Part shown: positions 8,501 through 16,350 of the stretch, piece by piece
Layout: every line of letters starts with the position of its first letter
Position numbering within the stretch: the stretch's first letter is position 1
Source: CBDDLJ01 sp965230635
GTDB taxonomy: Bacteria > Pseudomonadota > Gammaproteobacteria > UBA1113
DNA length: 26,238 nucleotides
Direction: 5' to 3'
Assembly (NCBI GenBank): GCA_965230635.1
Contig: CBDDLJ010000002.1
Coordinates: 1-26,238, forward strand
Translations under genes and position numbers: made by a program
The notes under the pieces: generated by a model
Database searches by the model: none
What the model saw: the letters and a program-made list of their open reading frames with translations, nothing else
What the model was told of the DNA's origin: nothing

Positions 8501-11500
8501 TGGCAGTCGGCTATGATAGCGTACTATACAGAAGAGACGTTTGTCAACAAGCGTTTATTTGACAGAGATTATTTTTCTCTTACTGATTACTTTGTCAATC
8601 TTCAAGTTGTGGTTAATACCGATAGGCAAGAGACATCATTTTCATCTGACCAAGATAACGATTCTTACAAACCATTACGAGAGCGGGATAGGCTAGAAGG
8701 CAACAAAAAGGCTATTGATGATTTAGCACAGTTATTTGATGCTAATACTTATGAAGATGCTAATGAAAGCCAACCAAATGAGATAATGACAGTCCTTGTT
8801 TCAGGCGCTGCAGGTGTAGGTAAAACTACACTGAGTGATTATATCGCATATCAATGGGCACGCTTTAAACAAGGCGAGAGAAAAATTGGATTATGGTCAA
8901 CGTTTGATATGATCCTGATAATTCGATGTCGTTACTTGCACGAAAAAATATTTAATCCTGATTGGACAGATGTTGATTTGTTGCGTTTTGCTTGCTTAGG
9001 CGGTTTGTCAGTATCGGCGGATGAGATGCAGCATATACTTCGACACATGAGTAAGATACCAGAAAAATGTTTGCTTTTATTCGATGGTTTAGACGAATTG
9101 CCAGAAATTAAGCGAGAGAGTATGGCAGGGCGATTGCTGACCCGTTTATTTAATCTAGCATTTAAGAAAATAGTGACAACTCGGCCTTATGCGGTGAATA
9201 ATTTATGCCAATGGACAAAGCATCAAGGTTTAGCAGAAATCACTGGATTTAAGGATGATAATATTTCTACCTATTTTAAAAAAGTGTTAAAAAGTAAGGA
9301 TGACAAACCAGAGACTTTTATTAAAGCGTTAAAAGGCAATCAAAACACCTGGGAGATGGCGCACATCCCAATTAATGCGTATTTGCTAAAGCGATGGTGG
9401 AAACTCTCTATAAATAAGCAAGATACATCTGTACTGGCACATTTGTCTCGGAGTGATTTGTACACAGCCTTAATGATGGATTTATTCCGCGTCTGGAGAG
9501 ATAAAAAGTACGGGTTAAAAAAAGCAGAATTACTGCTTAACAATAATATTTTTAATAATAAGGAATATAAAAGAGTGATGATGATATTAGGCCAGTGGGC
9601 ATTTGAGGGACTGGTGCGAAACACTACTGATTTGGCGCTGGATTGGTTGGATGGTGTGACACCAAAACAAAGTGATTATAAATTGATGAAAAAGTGTGAG
9701 TTAGCTGACGATGATATGGAGTTACTAGAACAATCTGGTTTGATTAAACAGATTAGCAAGCTGGATAGTAACGATTTGCAATACTGTTTTCTACATTTAT
9801 CCTTTCAAGAATTTTTAGCAGCAAACGTGATAGCAGAGCACTTGAGGAAAGAAGCAGAGAGGGAAAAAATGCAAATTTCTCAAGTAATCCATATGTATAA
9901 ATATAACTTAAACTTTTCATTAGTTTGGCCATTAGTAGCCGGCTTGTTGAAACGATATCCCAAAGTATTAAATGATTTTCTCTCACTTATGATAGAAGGC
10001 CCTCGAGAGTGGGTTGGGATTTTTGAGTTTGATTTGTTGACACGCTGTTTGGAAGCCAGTATGTCTTTAAACACAGAAGTTGCCTTAATAGGTTCATACC
10101 AACATAAATTGCTGCAAGCTGTTAAGCTGCGTTTAAAGAAATTTAATAAGTTTCTAAAAGCTTGGCAAGAACCTGCTTTAGATACCTTGTCAGCATGCCC
10201 TCAGATCATAAAAATGAATGCCGATGCGGTATTAATGCTGCTTCGAGATCAAAAGATAAGTGTTGGCATTCGTAGCAAGTTTGCGATAAGTGCAGGTCAG
10301 CATTGTGCTCAAACCCCAAAATATGTAGATTTGATCTTTACATTCCTTTGTGATGAAGAGGTAAGTGATTATGTTCGCAGTGTTCTTGCAAAAAACACAG
10401 GTTTGCATTTGTCACAAGCACTAAAATATGTGAGTTTGATATTAGCATTCCTTCGAAATGATAAAGTGAGTGGAGATGTTCGCTGCGAACTGGCGATAGG
10501 TACAAGTTCACACCTGTCAAAAATCCCAGAATATGTGAATGAAGTATTGAAGTTACTTCGAAATGATAAAGTGAGTGGAGATGTTCGCTGCGAATTGGCG
10601 ATAGGTACAAGTTCACATCTGTCAAAAATCCCAGAATATGTGAATGAAGTATTGAAGTTACTTCAAGATAATAAGATACGTCATCACATTCGCGGTAAAC
10701 TGGCAGCAAGTGCTGGTCCACATTGTATTCAAACTCCAAAATCTATCGATGCAGTATGGGTATTACTTCAAGATGATGAAGTCAATGAGATTGTTCGAAG
10801 CAAGCTAGCGGGAAGTGCAGGTGCACATTTGCCTCAAGTTCCAGAAATGGCCGATAGGATATTGGAGTTACTTCGAGATAATAAGATAGGTGATGACATT
10901 CGCTGCGAACTAGCAGCAAGTGCTAGTCCACATTGTATTCAAACTCCAAAATCTATCGATGCAGTATGGGTATTACTTCAAGATAATCAAGTCAATTGGA
11001 CTGTTCGCAGCAAGCTAGCGGAAAGTGCAAGTGCACATTTGCCTCAAGTTCCAGAAATGGCTGATAAGATATTAATGTTACTTCGAGATGAGAAAGTGGA
11101 TTGGATAGTTCGACGTGACCTAGCGCAAAGCACAGGCTCACATTGTACTCAAACCTTCGAGGCTGTAGTTGAGGTATTAAAGTTTCTTCAAGATAAGACA
11201 GTAGATAAGACTGTTCGTGCTGCCTTGGCTATTAGCACAGGTCCATATTGTATTCAAACTTCAGAAACTTTCAATAAAGTATTGAGGATACTTCGGGATA
11301 AGAAAATGGATGGAAGGATTCGTTGCAAATTGGCTGCAAGCATAAGCCTCTATTGCCATCAAAACCAAGAATTTACAGATGCGGTATTGATTTTGTTTCG
11401 AGATGAGAAAGTAGAAAAATATGCTTGCCGTGATCTAGCAGCAAATGCAGGTGCACATTTGTCTCAAACTCCAGAAGTGTTTGATGTGTTATTTACATTA

Positions 11501-12373
11501 CTTCTTGATAAGAGGATGGATATTCAAGTTCGCTGCAATCTAGCGAGAAACGCAGGTTCATACCTATCAAAAATACCAGAATATGTAGATAAGGTATTGA
11601 AGTTACTTCGAGATGATGAGATAAATTATCATGTTCGCTGCAAACTGGCAGCAAGTGCTGGCCGACATTGTGCTCAAACTCGAGAGGCTGTCGATGCGGT
11701 ATGGATGTTATTTCGGAATATAAAAGTGGAGTTGGAAATTCGCCTCAACCTCGCGAAAAGCATAGGCCCATATTTATCTCGGTTACCAGGAACCGCCGAT
11801 GCTGTGTTGGCTTTATGTCAAGATGAGACTTATAAGAGTATTGGCATTATCTTAGCAAAAAGTATAGACTCGCTTGATTATCTAACTTCAGAAGATATTG
11901 ATATCGCGTTAGTAAATATTCAAAATCAGCATATAAATATATTTGATCGCATCGCTATCGCGGCAAGGGTAGCTAAGCAATTATCTAGATGGCCCAATAA
12001 AACTAAGAAACTCTTAGACAGTTTGTTTTTCTTAGATGGTAAACGTCGTTCTATATTATCTCTAGTAGATATCCCAGTCTATTTATTGCTTCCCTTATAT
12101 AATAAACTCGACTCCAACGCTCGTTATTACACTAAACTTCAATTAGCAAAGAACCATGTTTTAATCTATGAACAAGCAGGCAAAGTGTTTGTGACACAAG
12201 CAGGACAAACAGAAAAATTAACATTACCATCATCCATTATCCAACAGATCCAAAAAGATCTGCAACCTTATAGAAAGGGACCTGACAACTCAGGATTGAC
12301 TATCAACCCAATAACTGAATCTTACGTTAACAGAATTTACTTTCATAAAGAATTTCGTGATTTTAAATGGTAA
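5597..12373 (+). CDS. Giant NACHT NTPase with TPR-like N-terminus and 35-residue solenoid repeats
   Basis: A STAND/NACHT-type signalling NTPase of about 2258 residues. An upstream ATG (5570) is in frame, but 5597 has GGGAGG at 6 bp and matches the start of the paralogue. Residues ~1-180 are helical, TPR-like. Residues ~195-795 are a module also present in the gene at 12911 and not otherwise recognised. A linker follows. The NACHT domain has Walker A GAAGVGKTT (about 1070-1078) and Walker B LLLFDGLDEL (about 1159-1168); 'FLHLSFQEFLAA' near 1398 is typical of the helical region after NACHT domains. Residues ~1542-2066 are 15 tandem 35-residue helical repeats (HEAT/ARM-like), followed by a unique tail. 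No signal peptide is seen. Bacterial NACHT proteins include anti-phage sensors in which the C-terminal repeats recognise the trigger; a secreted effector or host-interaction role is also possible. No adjacent effector gene is visible, so any effector would lie in the N-terminal module. Confidence 0.85.
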   Translation: MQKGNDELSKVRSELEQAKNQNDNDFALVNYKRAWKMLPHVHEIDAISLKEECLKGFVKCYNKAGKESKAKSFEGKLKALQTEEFATLQLVKIHLKNGTKQLKGKEYDYAAVSFGKKAWPILKPLPNVGQGLILKQRCLTGLVNTYTCLGKEEKASFYNAMLKDLETSTDLSLKGEGKSLQGSKKEDDVMMKTQQCFAPFVSTLHLVCAYHLAQDNGDKVAFNAIKGIVAKDIVPEITLDKVTITQGLVLLGCADEEITNLVLNQLSQHIRENPSNFQHIFDVLEVGMSRVDGAIHIGNSVKIQQVLLEKMNSLYAPDLAVTAALLNSMYQTLVVVISPPNFVKNIDKILHIKPLQATLRNLTKRLGKSSKDDDIPMQTIKAAVSYANDTLAQLETNKTPWQKRVHAARIMSELLLHAMGVSELAAGAVASDGITAGSALVSGFRFFRSVWSRGKKIYRYYKARQPYFEALKDWQEHLVEHVLSNETAWETYFNQLQSQEGKMDWLLDPAAQIALLRVLMAIYPVKPAGITVAQYTILKTYIVDYFMHIYQVTTVPQGDDAKRKEAEYVKQTVANCMLRLSESQLLPNGWDNNQLVNITEKNQTIYRQQTTRLAAPILSDTLVNIAERGWQKQYADDINLYCYLQGYQSAKPEHKPDFLMAIARYTHPAHKHKARLSFWGETVLGLIPAELLKVTRQNTPSTFKPGTFKTSAMTMILGGEIRGDAAYIKVASEIQNESADKHNKRLNDIVGDYGLFDRWETLIAKLDFKRWLDDGITIEADYLRGDHLVSFIQENSVASDRNFDVGKVEGVPANRLVSHTPTSSSLSQTLSLAAFKTAVYQHIEAEAAKLTQANQVIDVVLSDLGYVSKAAIGQNDTNRIGLEALPTILDSLKEALAKKQGLSVDTTLLKKTLDYKLSQPGVLAQTLEASILQGDVVLGDKYEPHITVQMIEQAANFNEAAVSELWENWQSAMIAYYTEETFVNKRLFDRDYFSLTDYFVNLQVVVNTDRQETSFSSDQDNDSYKPLRERDRLEGNKKAIDDLAQLFDANTYEDANESQPNEIMTVLVSGAAGVGKTTLSDYIAYQWARFKQGERKIGLWSTFDMILIIRCRYLHEKIFNPDWTDVDLLRFACLGGLSVSADEMQHILRHMSKIPEKCLLLFDGLDELPEIKRESMAGRLLTRLFNLAFKKIVTTRPYAVNNLCQWTKHQGLAEITGFKDDNISTYFKKVLKSKDDKPETFIKALKGNQNTWEMAHIPINAYLLKRWWKLSINKQDTSVLAHLSRSDLYTALMMDLFRVWRDKKYGLKKAELLLNNNIFNNKEYKRVMMILGQWAFEGLVRNTTDLALDWLDGVTPKQSDYKLMKKCELADDDMELLEQSGLIKQISKLDSNDLQYCFLHLSFQEFLAANVIAEHLRKEAEREKMQISQVIHMYKYNLNFSLVWPLVAGLLKRYPKVLNDFLSLMIEGPREWVGIFEFDLLTRCLEASMSLNTEVALIGSYQHKLLQAVKLRLKKFNKFLKAWQEPALDTLSACPQIIKMNADAVLMLLRDQKISVGIRSKFAISAGQHCAQTPKYVDLIFTFLCDEEVSDYVRSVLAKNTGLHLSQALKYVSLILAFLRNDKVSGDVRCELAIGTSSHLSKIPEYVNEVLKLLRNDKVSGDVRCELAIGTSSHLSKIPEYVNEVLKLLQDNKIRHHIRGKLAASAGPHCIQTPKSIDAVWVLLQDDEVNEIVRSKLAGSAGAHLPQVPEMADRILELLRDNKIGDDIRCELAASASPHCIQTPKSIDAVWVLLQDNQVNWTVRSKLAESASAHLPQVPEMADKILMLLRDEKVDWIVRRDLAQSTGSHCTQTFEAVVEVLKFLQDKTVDKTVRAALAISTGPYCIQTSETFNKVLRILRDKKMDGRIRCKLAASISLYCHQNQEFTDAVLILFRDEKVEKYACRDLAANAGAHLSQTPEVFDVLFTLLLDKRMDIQVRCNLARNAGSYLSKIPEYVDKVLKLLRDDEINYHVRCKLAASAGRHCAQTREAVDAVWMLFRNIKVELEIRLNLAKSIGPYLSRLPGTADAVLALCQDETYKSIGIILAKSIDSLDYLTSEDIDIALVNIQNQHINIFDRIAIAARVAKQLSRWPNKTKKLLDSLFFLDGKRRSILSLVDIPVYLLLPLYNKLDSNARYYTKLQLAKNHVLIYEQAGKVFVTQAGQTEKLTLPSSIIQQIQKDLQPYRKGPDNSGLTINPITESYVNRIYFHKEFRDFKW
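10220..11794 (+). repeat. 15 in-frame 105-bp tandem repeats (35-residue solenoid units)
   Basis: The spacing is exact: 11795-10220 = 1575 = 15 x 105, with no insertion or deletion in any unit. The consensus is roughly 'xDAVLxLLRDxKVxxxVRCxLAxSxGxHxxQTPEx', with invariant Arg and Leu-Ala in the middle helix. A sixteenth, decayed unit starts at 11795. The blocks 10451-10555 and 10556-10660 differ at only two positions, both synonymous. Units 5+6 and 7+8 repeat as a 210-bp pair with alternating 'PHCIQTPKS' and 'AHLPQVPEM' loops. The pattern indicates recent unequal duplication under strict length constraint. Confidence 0.93.
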
Positions 12374-12910
12374 TACTTTTCAATGGTGTCATTATATCTC
12401 CATACTTTATACTGAAGCCACCACTGCCTGATCAATATATGGCCAACTTACTGGTTTTTAATAGTATGTTATTTCTAATAATTGCCTATAATTAAAATGA
12501 TAAATAGGTGTAAAAATATATTTAGAAACAAAGATTGAGTTTGATCCTCTGAATCGGCCCAATTTAGCTGTAAAATGATCCACCAATTGGTCTACACTGT
12601 TATCCTAGCTATGGGATTTTCATTCACATTGACACGCTATCAGGAAACAGTGCGTCTGCCGAATTTGAAAAAGTCCACTTGACAATGATGATCTATTTGT
12701 TTTACTTTAAGACGACACATGAGTGAGTTGGTGTCCGATAATTGGAACGCTTTTCGTCAATGTGCAAGATCGTTGATCGATGTTTGTATGCGGGAAAGGG
12801 GATAAAGTGTAGAGGGGGATTAAAGCACAACATATTCAATTAAACCAACGGAATTCTTATGTGACAGTGATAATTGCAATATAGTAAATTTTTTTAAAGG
12901 GAGTCAGGCT
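12374..12910. other. Intergenic region between the paralogues with IS relics
   Basis: No gene of its own is seen. At 12609-12634 a stretch (CTATGGGATTTTCATTCACA, then TTGACA) matches the IS21 right end at 16331-16356 with few changes, including bases beyond the predicted IS border. Around 12545-12600, on the minus strand, sequence of the type 'TTGGTGGATCA...GATTCAGAGGATCA' resembles IS21-type terminal repeats of another element. Both are decayed. The last 60 bp hold a -10-like TATAGT (12880-12885) with only a weak -35, and the ribosome site AAAGGGAG (12896-12903) of the next gene. Confidence 0.45.
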
Positions 12911-15409
12911 ATGGATAACGGAGATGCTAAACTAAATCGTGCAAAAGGACTTATAGCTGCAGGGAAAAATCAAAGTCAGGTAAAAAAAGCTATAGGCAAT
13001 TACTTGGATGTATGGGGGATTTTATCTAAGCTAAAAAACTCTGATGCTGCTGATTTGAAAGAAGAATGTTTAGAGCTACTTATAAACACTTATAGCACGA
13101 TGGAAAAGCCTGAGAAAGCGAAAATATATCAAACGATCTTAGACAAGTTGCGAGCAGCTGATAGCGAGGTTTTGGATAAGATTAAAGAGTTTGTTAGTCA
13201 GGGAGAAGAGTACTTAAAAGACGGCTCGACTAACAGTGCTAAAGCTGAACTAAAGTTTGCCTGGTCAAAACTTGAAAGTCTTTCTAATACAGGGCCAAAT
13301 CTAGGCTTAAAGCAACGCTGCTTAACAGGATTAGTGAACGTTTATGACGCCTTAGAAAACACTGAAAAAAAACATAGCTTTGAAGACAAACTGAAAATAC
13401 TAACAACATCTACTAGGCAATCAAAGAAAGATAAGCACTCACAGGAGAATATAGAAGGATTAATTGTAGAATCTAATACTGGTAATCAAGAGTGCATAGA
13501 AATTTCTACAATAATACCCGCTAGCTCGGCACCTGAAACAGAAGATGCAATGGATAAAGCCAAAGCACAACTTTGTTTTGCTCCATTTGTTGATACTACG
13601 CATTTGGTATGTGCTTATCATTTGGCGCAAGATAATGGCGATGAGGTACTGCTAAATACAATAAAGGCAATAGTAGAAAAAGATATATTGCCAGAAATAA
13701 CTTCAGATAAACCATCGATTACGCAAGGGCTAGCGCTACTAGCCTGTGCTGATGAAAATATTACTAGATTAGTTATCAATCAATTGGCCCGACATATTCA
13801 GGAAAATCCCCTAAACTTTCAACATTTGTTTGAAGCTTTAGAGACGGGCGTTACTGCGCCCGGTGTTGGGTCTGGTGATAAAGTACAGGTTCAGCGCGTT
13901 CTGCTGGAAAGAATGAATAGTCTTCACGCTCCTGATTTGGCGGTAACAGCGACATTGCTAAATAGCATGTATCAAACCTTAGTGGCAATGATAAGTCCAC
14001 CCAATCCAGTAGAGAATATAAATAAAAATTTACATATTAAACCATTGAAAGCGGCCCTGCACAATCTTAGTAAGCGCCTAGGAAAGAACAAGAAAGACGA
14101 TGATGTCCGTATGCAAACAATCAAAGCGGCTGTAAAGTATGCAAATGATACGCTGACTCGGCTAGAAACCAATACCACAGCCTGGCAAAAAAGAGCTCAC
14201 TTTGCGTGTATTACCGGCGAGTTATTACTTCAAGCGGCAGGCGTAGGTGAATTAGTAACTGGCGCCATCGCATCGGATGGAGCAACTATTGGTGGTGCTG
14301 TGGCCGGTGGTATTCGGTTCGCTCAAAGTCTTTGGGGTCGTGGTAAAAAAATATATCGTTATTATCAGGTGCGCAAGCCCTATTTTGAGCAATTAAAAGG
14401 ATGGCAAGAGAATTTTGTCGAAAAAGTGTTACCCGACGAAAAGGAATGGGAGCCAAGTTTCCAGAGATTGAAATCACCCGATAAGAAGCTAGATTGGCTG
14501 AAAGAGCCAGCTGCGCAAACAGCGTTGCTACGCGTATTGATGGCGATTTACCCTGTCGTCCCTGAGAATATCACACCTTCGCAGCATGCAATACTCAAAA
14601 CTCATATTATTGATTATTTTATGCATGTTTACCAAACAACCCCGATATCACAAGATGACAATGAACAACGAGAATTGGCAGAGTGTGTAAAACAGACGGC
14701 AGCAAACTGTTTATTGAGACTTGACAAAAACGAAGCATTACCCAAGGACTGGAATGCCAAGCAACTTAGTAATATTATAGAAAAAAATCAGACGATTTTT
14801 GAACAGCAAACAAAGGCATTCGTTAGCCCATTTCTATCTAAATGCTCAGTCATCAATATTGCACAGCGTGGATGGGCAAAGCAAAATGCAGACGATATAT
14901 TGTTGTACCGTTACCTAAGAAATTACCAATCCGTTAACGAAGAAGACAAACCAGAATTTTTAATGGCCATTGCCAGGTATACACACCCAAGGCACAAGTT
15001 GAGAGCTAATCTCTCTTGCTGGGGAAACACTGTATTAGATCTTATACCGGAAGAACTACTTAAGACTACGCGACAAAAGACTCCTCCAGACTATAAGCCG
15101 GGTGAGTTTAAAATGGCTGCCGTCGCAATGGATCTTGCAGGAACGATACAAGGTGATGAGAAATTCCTTGAGTATGCAAGTAAAATTCAAAGTGAATCAG
15201 CCGATAGGCATGCAAAAAGGTTAAATGATATTGCAAAAGAGCATAAGTTGTTTGATCGCTGGGAAAAGTTGATAGTGAAATTTGATTTCAAGCGCTGGTT
15301 AGATGAGGGGATTACGGTAAAAACAGATTATTTACGAGGTGATCATACTGTTAATTATCTTCGACAAGACTCAAGCTCTGCACAAAAGGCGTCTACGCTA
15401 GGAAAGTAG
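12911..15409 (+). CDS. Truncated paralogue of the NACHT protein (N-terminal module only)
   Basis: The 832-residue product aligns along its whole length with residues 1-805 of the protein at 5597. Shared stretches include 'CFAPFV', 'LVCAYHLAQDNGD', 'APDLAVTA.LLNSMYQTLV', 'RGKKIYRYY', 'AILKTHIIDYFMHVYQ', 'EFLMAIARYTHP' and 'FKRWLDEGI'. It has no NACHT and no repeats. It stops at 15407-15409 because of one missing A: the sister reads GGAAAAGTAGAAG and this copy GGAAAGTAGAAG, which turns Lys-Val-Glu into Lys-stop. AAAGGGAG lies ~8 bp upstream of the ATG. It could be a decaying gene or a stand-alone version of the module (a decoy or regulator of its sister). The reading frame has stayed open for 832 codons, so either the truncation is recent or the short form is maintained. 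Confidence 0.8.
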   Translation: MDNGDAKLNRAKGLIAAGKNQSQVKKAIGNYLDVWGILSKLKNSDAADLKEECLELLINTYSTMEKPEKAKIYQTILDKLRAADSEVLDKIKEFVSQGEEYLKDGSTNSAKAELKFAWSKLESLSNTGPNLGLKQRCLTGLVNVYDALENTEKKHSFEDKLKILTTSTRQSKKDKHSQENIEGLIVESNTGNQECIEISTIIPASSAPETEDAMDKAKAQLCFAPFVDTTHLVCAYHLAQDNGDEVLLNTIKAIVEKDILPEITSDKPSITQGLALLACADENITRLVINQLARHIQENPLNFQHLFEALETGVTAPGVGSGDKVQVQRVLLERMNSLHAPDLAVTATLLNSMYQTLVAMISPPNPVENINKNLHIKPLKAALHNLSKRLGKNKKDDDVRMQTIKAAVKYANDTLTRLETNTTAWQKRAHFACITGELLLQAAGVGELVTGAIASDGATIGGAVAGGIRFAQSLWGRGKKIYRYYQVRKPYFEQLKGWQENFVEKVLPDEKEWEPSFQRLKSPDKKLDWLKEPAAQTALLRVLMAIYPVVPENITPSQHAILKTHIIDYFMHVYQTTPISQDDNEQRELAECVKQTAANCLLRLDKNEALPKDWNAKQLSNIIEKNQTIFEQQTKAFVSPFLSKCSVINIAQRGWAKQNADDILLYRYLRNYQSVNEEDKPEFLMAIARYTHPRHKLRANLSCWGNTVLDLIPEELLKTTRQKTPPDYKPGEFKMAAVAMDLAGTIQGDEKFLEYASKIQSESADRHAKRLNDIAKEHKLFDRWEKLIVKFDFKRWLDEGITVKTDYLRGDHTVNYLRQDSSSAQKASTLGK

Positions 15410-15681
15410 AAGAGGTAAGCAGGTACGCCTAACCTGCCAGTACCGCCACAATTTTCTTCGCGCCAAGCCAGTTCACTTAAAATAATACAGAAGCATCTTT
15501 GACAAATACCAGAAAAGCATATTCATTAGCTGCAGTAAAAAACGTTATATATGAGCATATCCAGGCAGACCGCAGCGAGTTATTGTCAAATTTTGTATAT
15601 TGCATAGTTAAGCGGCCTCAGGAACTTCATTTTTTTCCAATTTTTTCTGTCTAATTTCCTCCACGTGTATACCATCAATAA
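15410..15681 (+). pseudogene. Decayed continuation of the truncated NACHT paralogue
   Basis: Past the stop of the 832-residue gene the sequence still resembles the sister gene. At about 15529-15590 one frame reads SLAAVKNVIYEHIQADRSEL, matching SLAAFKTAVYQHIEAEAAKL in the intact protein. Several stops and frameshifts lie between. Homology fades near 15600, and the NACHT and repeat coding parts are gone. From about 15600 to 15681 I see nothing recognisable. Confidence 0.65.
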
Positions 15682-16350
15682 AACTGTCCGGTATGGCTAC
15701 AAATGTTCATGAGCGTTTATTTGCGAAAGCAAAAGTTGTGAATAATAAAACACTGGATATGTTTGATTTTAGTTTTCAATCTTCTATTAACTAAAAACAG
15801 TTTAATGATGTTTATACGTGTCAATTTATACGTAAGCATGCCAATGTTATCTTTATTGGCAACCCTGGCACAGGAAAAACACACTTGGCGACAGCTATTG
15901 GACTCAATGCTATTGCAAAAGGTTTTAACGTTTTATTTATAAGTGTCGGTGAAATGTTAGATCAGTTGCATATGTCTAAGGCGGATAATTCTTATTGTAA
16001 GAAAATCAAAGAATATCTTGTGCCAGACTTGTTGATTTTAGATGAACTAGGGTTTAAAGCGATGGCAAACTATGCGGCGGATGACTTTTTTGATGTCATA
16101 TCAAAATGCTATGAGAAAGGGGCGTGTATTCTTACAATGAATAAAACATTTGAGCAGTGGGGGGATATCTTTACTGATGCTATTTTAACCAGTGCCATCC
16201 TCGATTACTTAGTTCATCATGCCGAAATCTTCAAAATTAATGGGCCCAGTTATAGAGCAAAACATATCAAAGAAGATAAAATATGACCTAAAAAATTTTA
16301 CCCCAACTATGGAATTTTCTCTGACATAAGCTATGGAATTTTCATTGACA
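15682..16350 (+). mobile_element. Decayed IS21-family element, istB end only
   Basis: This is the right-hand remnant of an element closely related to the one at 1210-3584, in opposite orientation. It ends with the same terminal repeats: on the minus strand TGTCAATGAAAATTCCATAG (16350-16331) and TGTCAGAGAAAATTCCATAG (16326-16307). istA and the other end are missing. The left limit at about 15682 is where similarity to istB codon 12 begins. Confidence 0.8.
15694..16286 (+). pseudogene. istB: istB pseudogene with internal deletion and stop
   Basis: It begins in frame as MATNVHERL (codon 16 of intact IstB), then jumps to FAKAKVVNNKTL. About 38 codons between are deleted, with CGCTT/CGTTT-like sequence at both edges suggesting slippage. 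A stop interrupts 'QSSIN*KQFND'. After that the frame is open from the Walker A 'GNPGTGKTHLA' to the end at 16286, with only scattered substitutions (for example R to C in 'SKCYEKG' and R to Y in 'LDYLVHH'). ATG 15885 is the first in-frame start after Walker A, so no functional ATPase can be made. Confidence 0.85.

Noticed and set aside
10338..10739. Antisense open frame of 133 codons inside the repeat array
   Set aside because: It is a by-product of the in-frame 105-bp repeats; its own product is repetitive for the same reason, and it has no ribosome site.
10220..11794. Repeat array considered as a CRISPR or minisatellite
   Set aside because: Units are contiguous, coding, diverged mainly at the protein-variable positions, and have no spacers.
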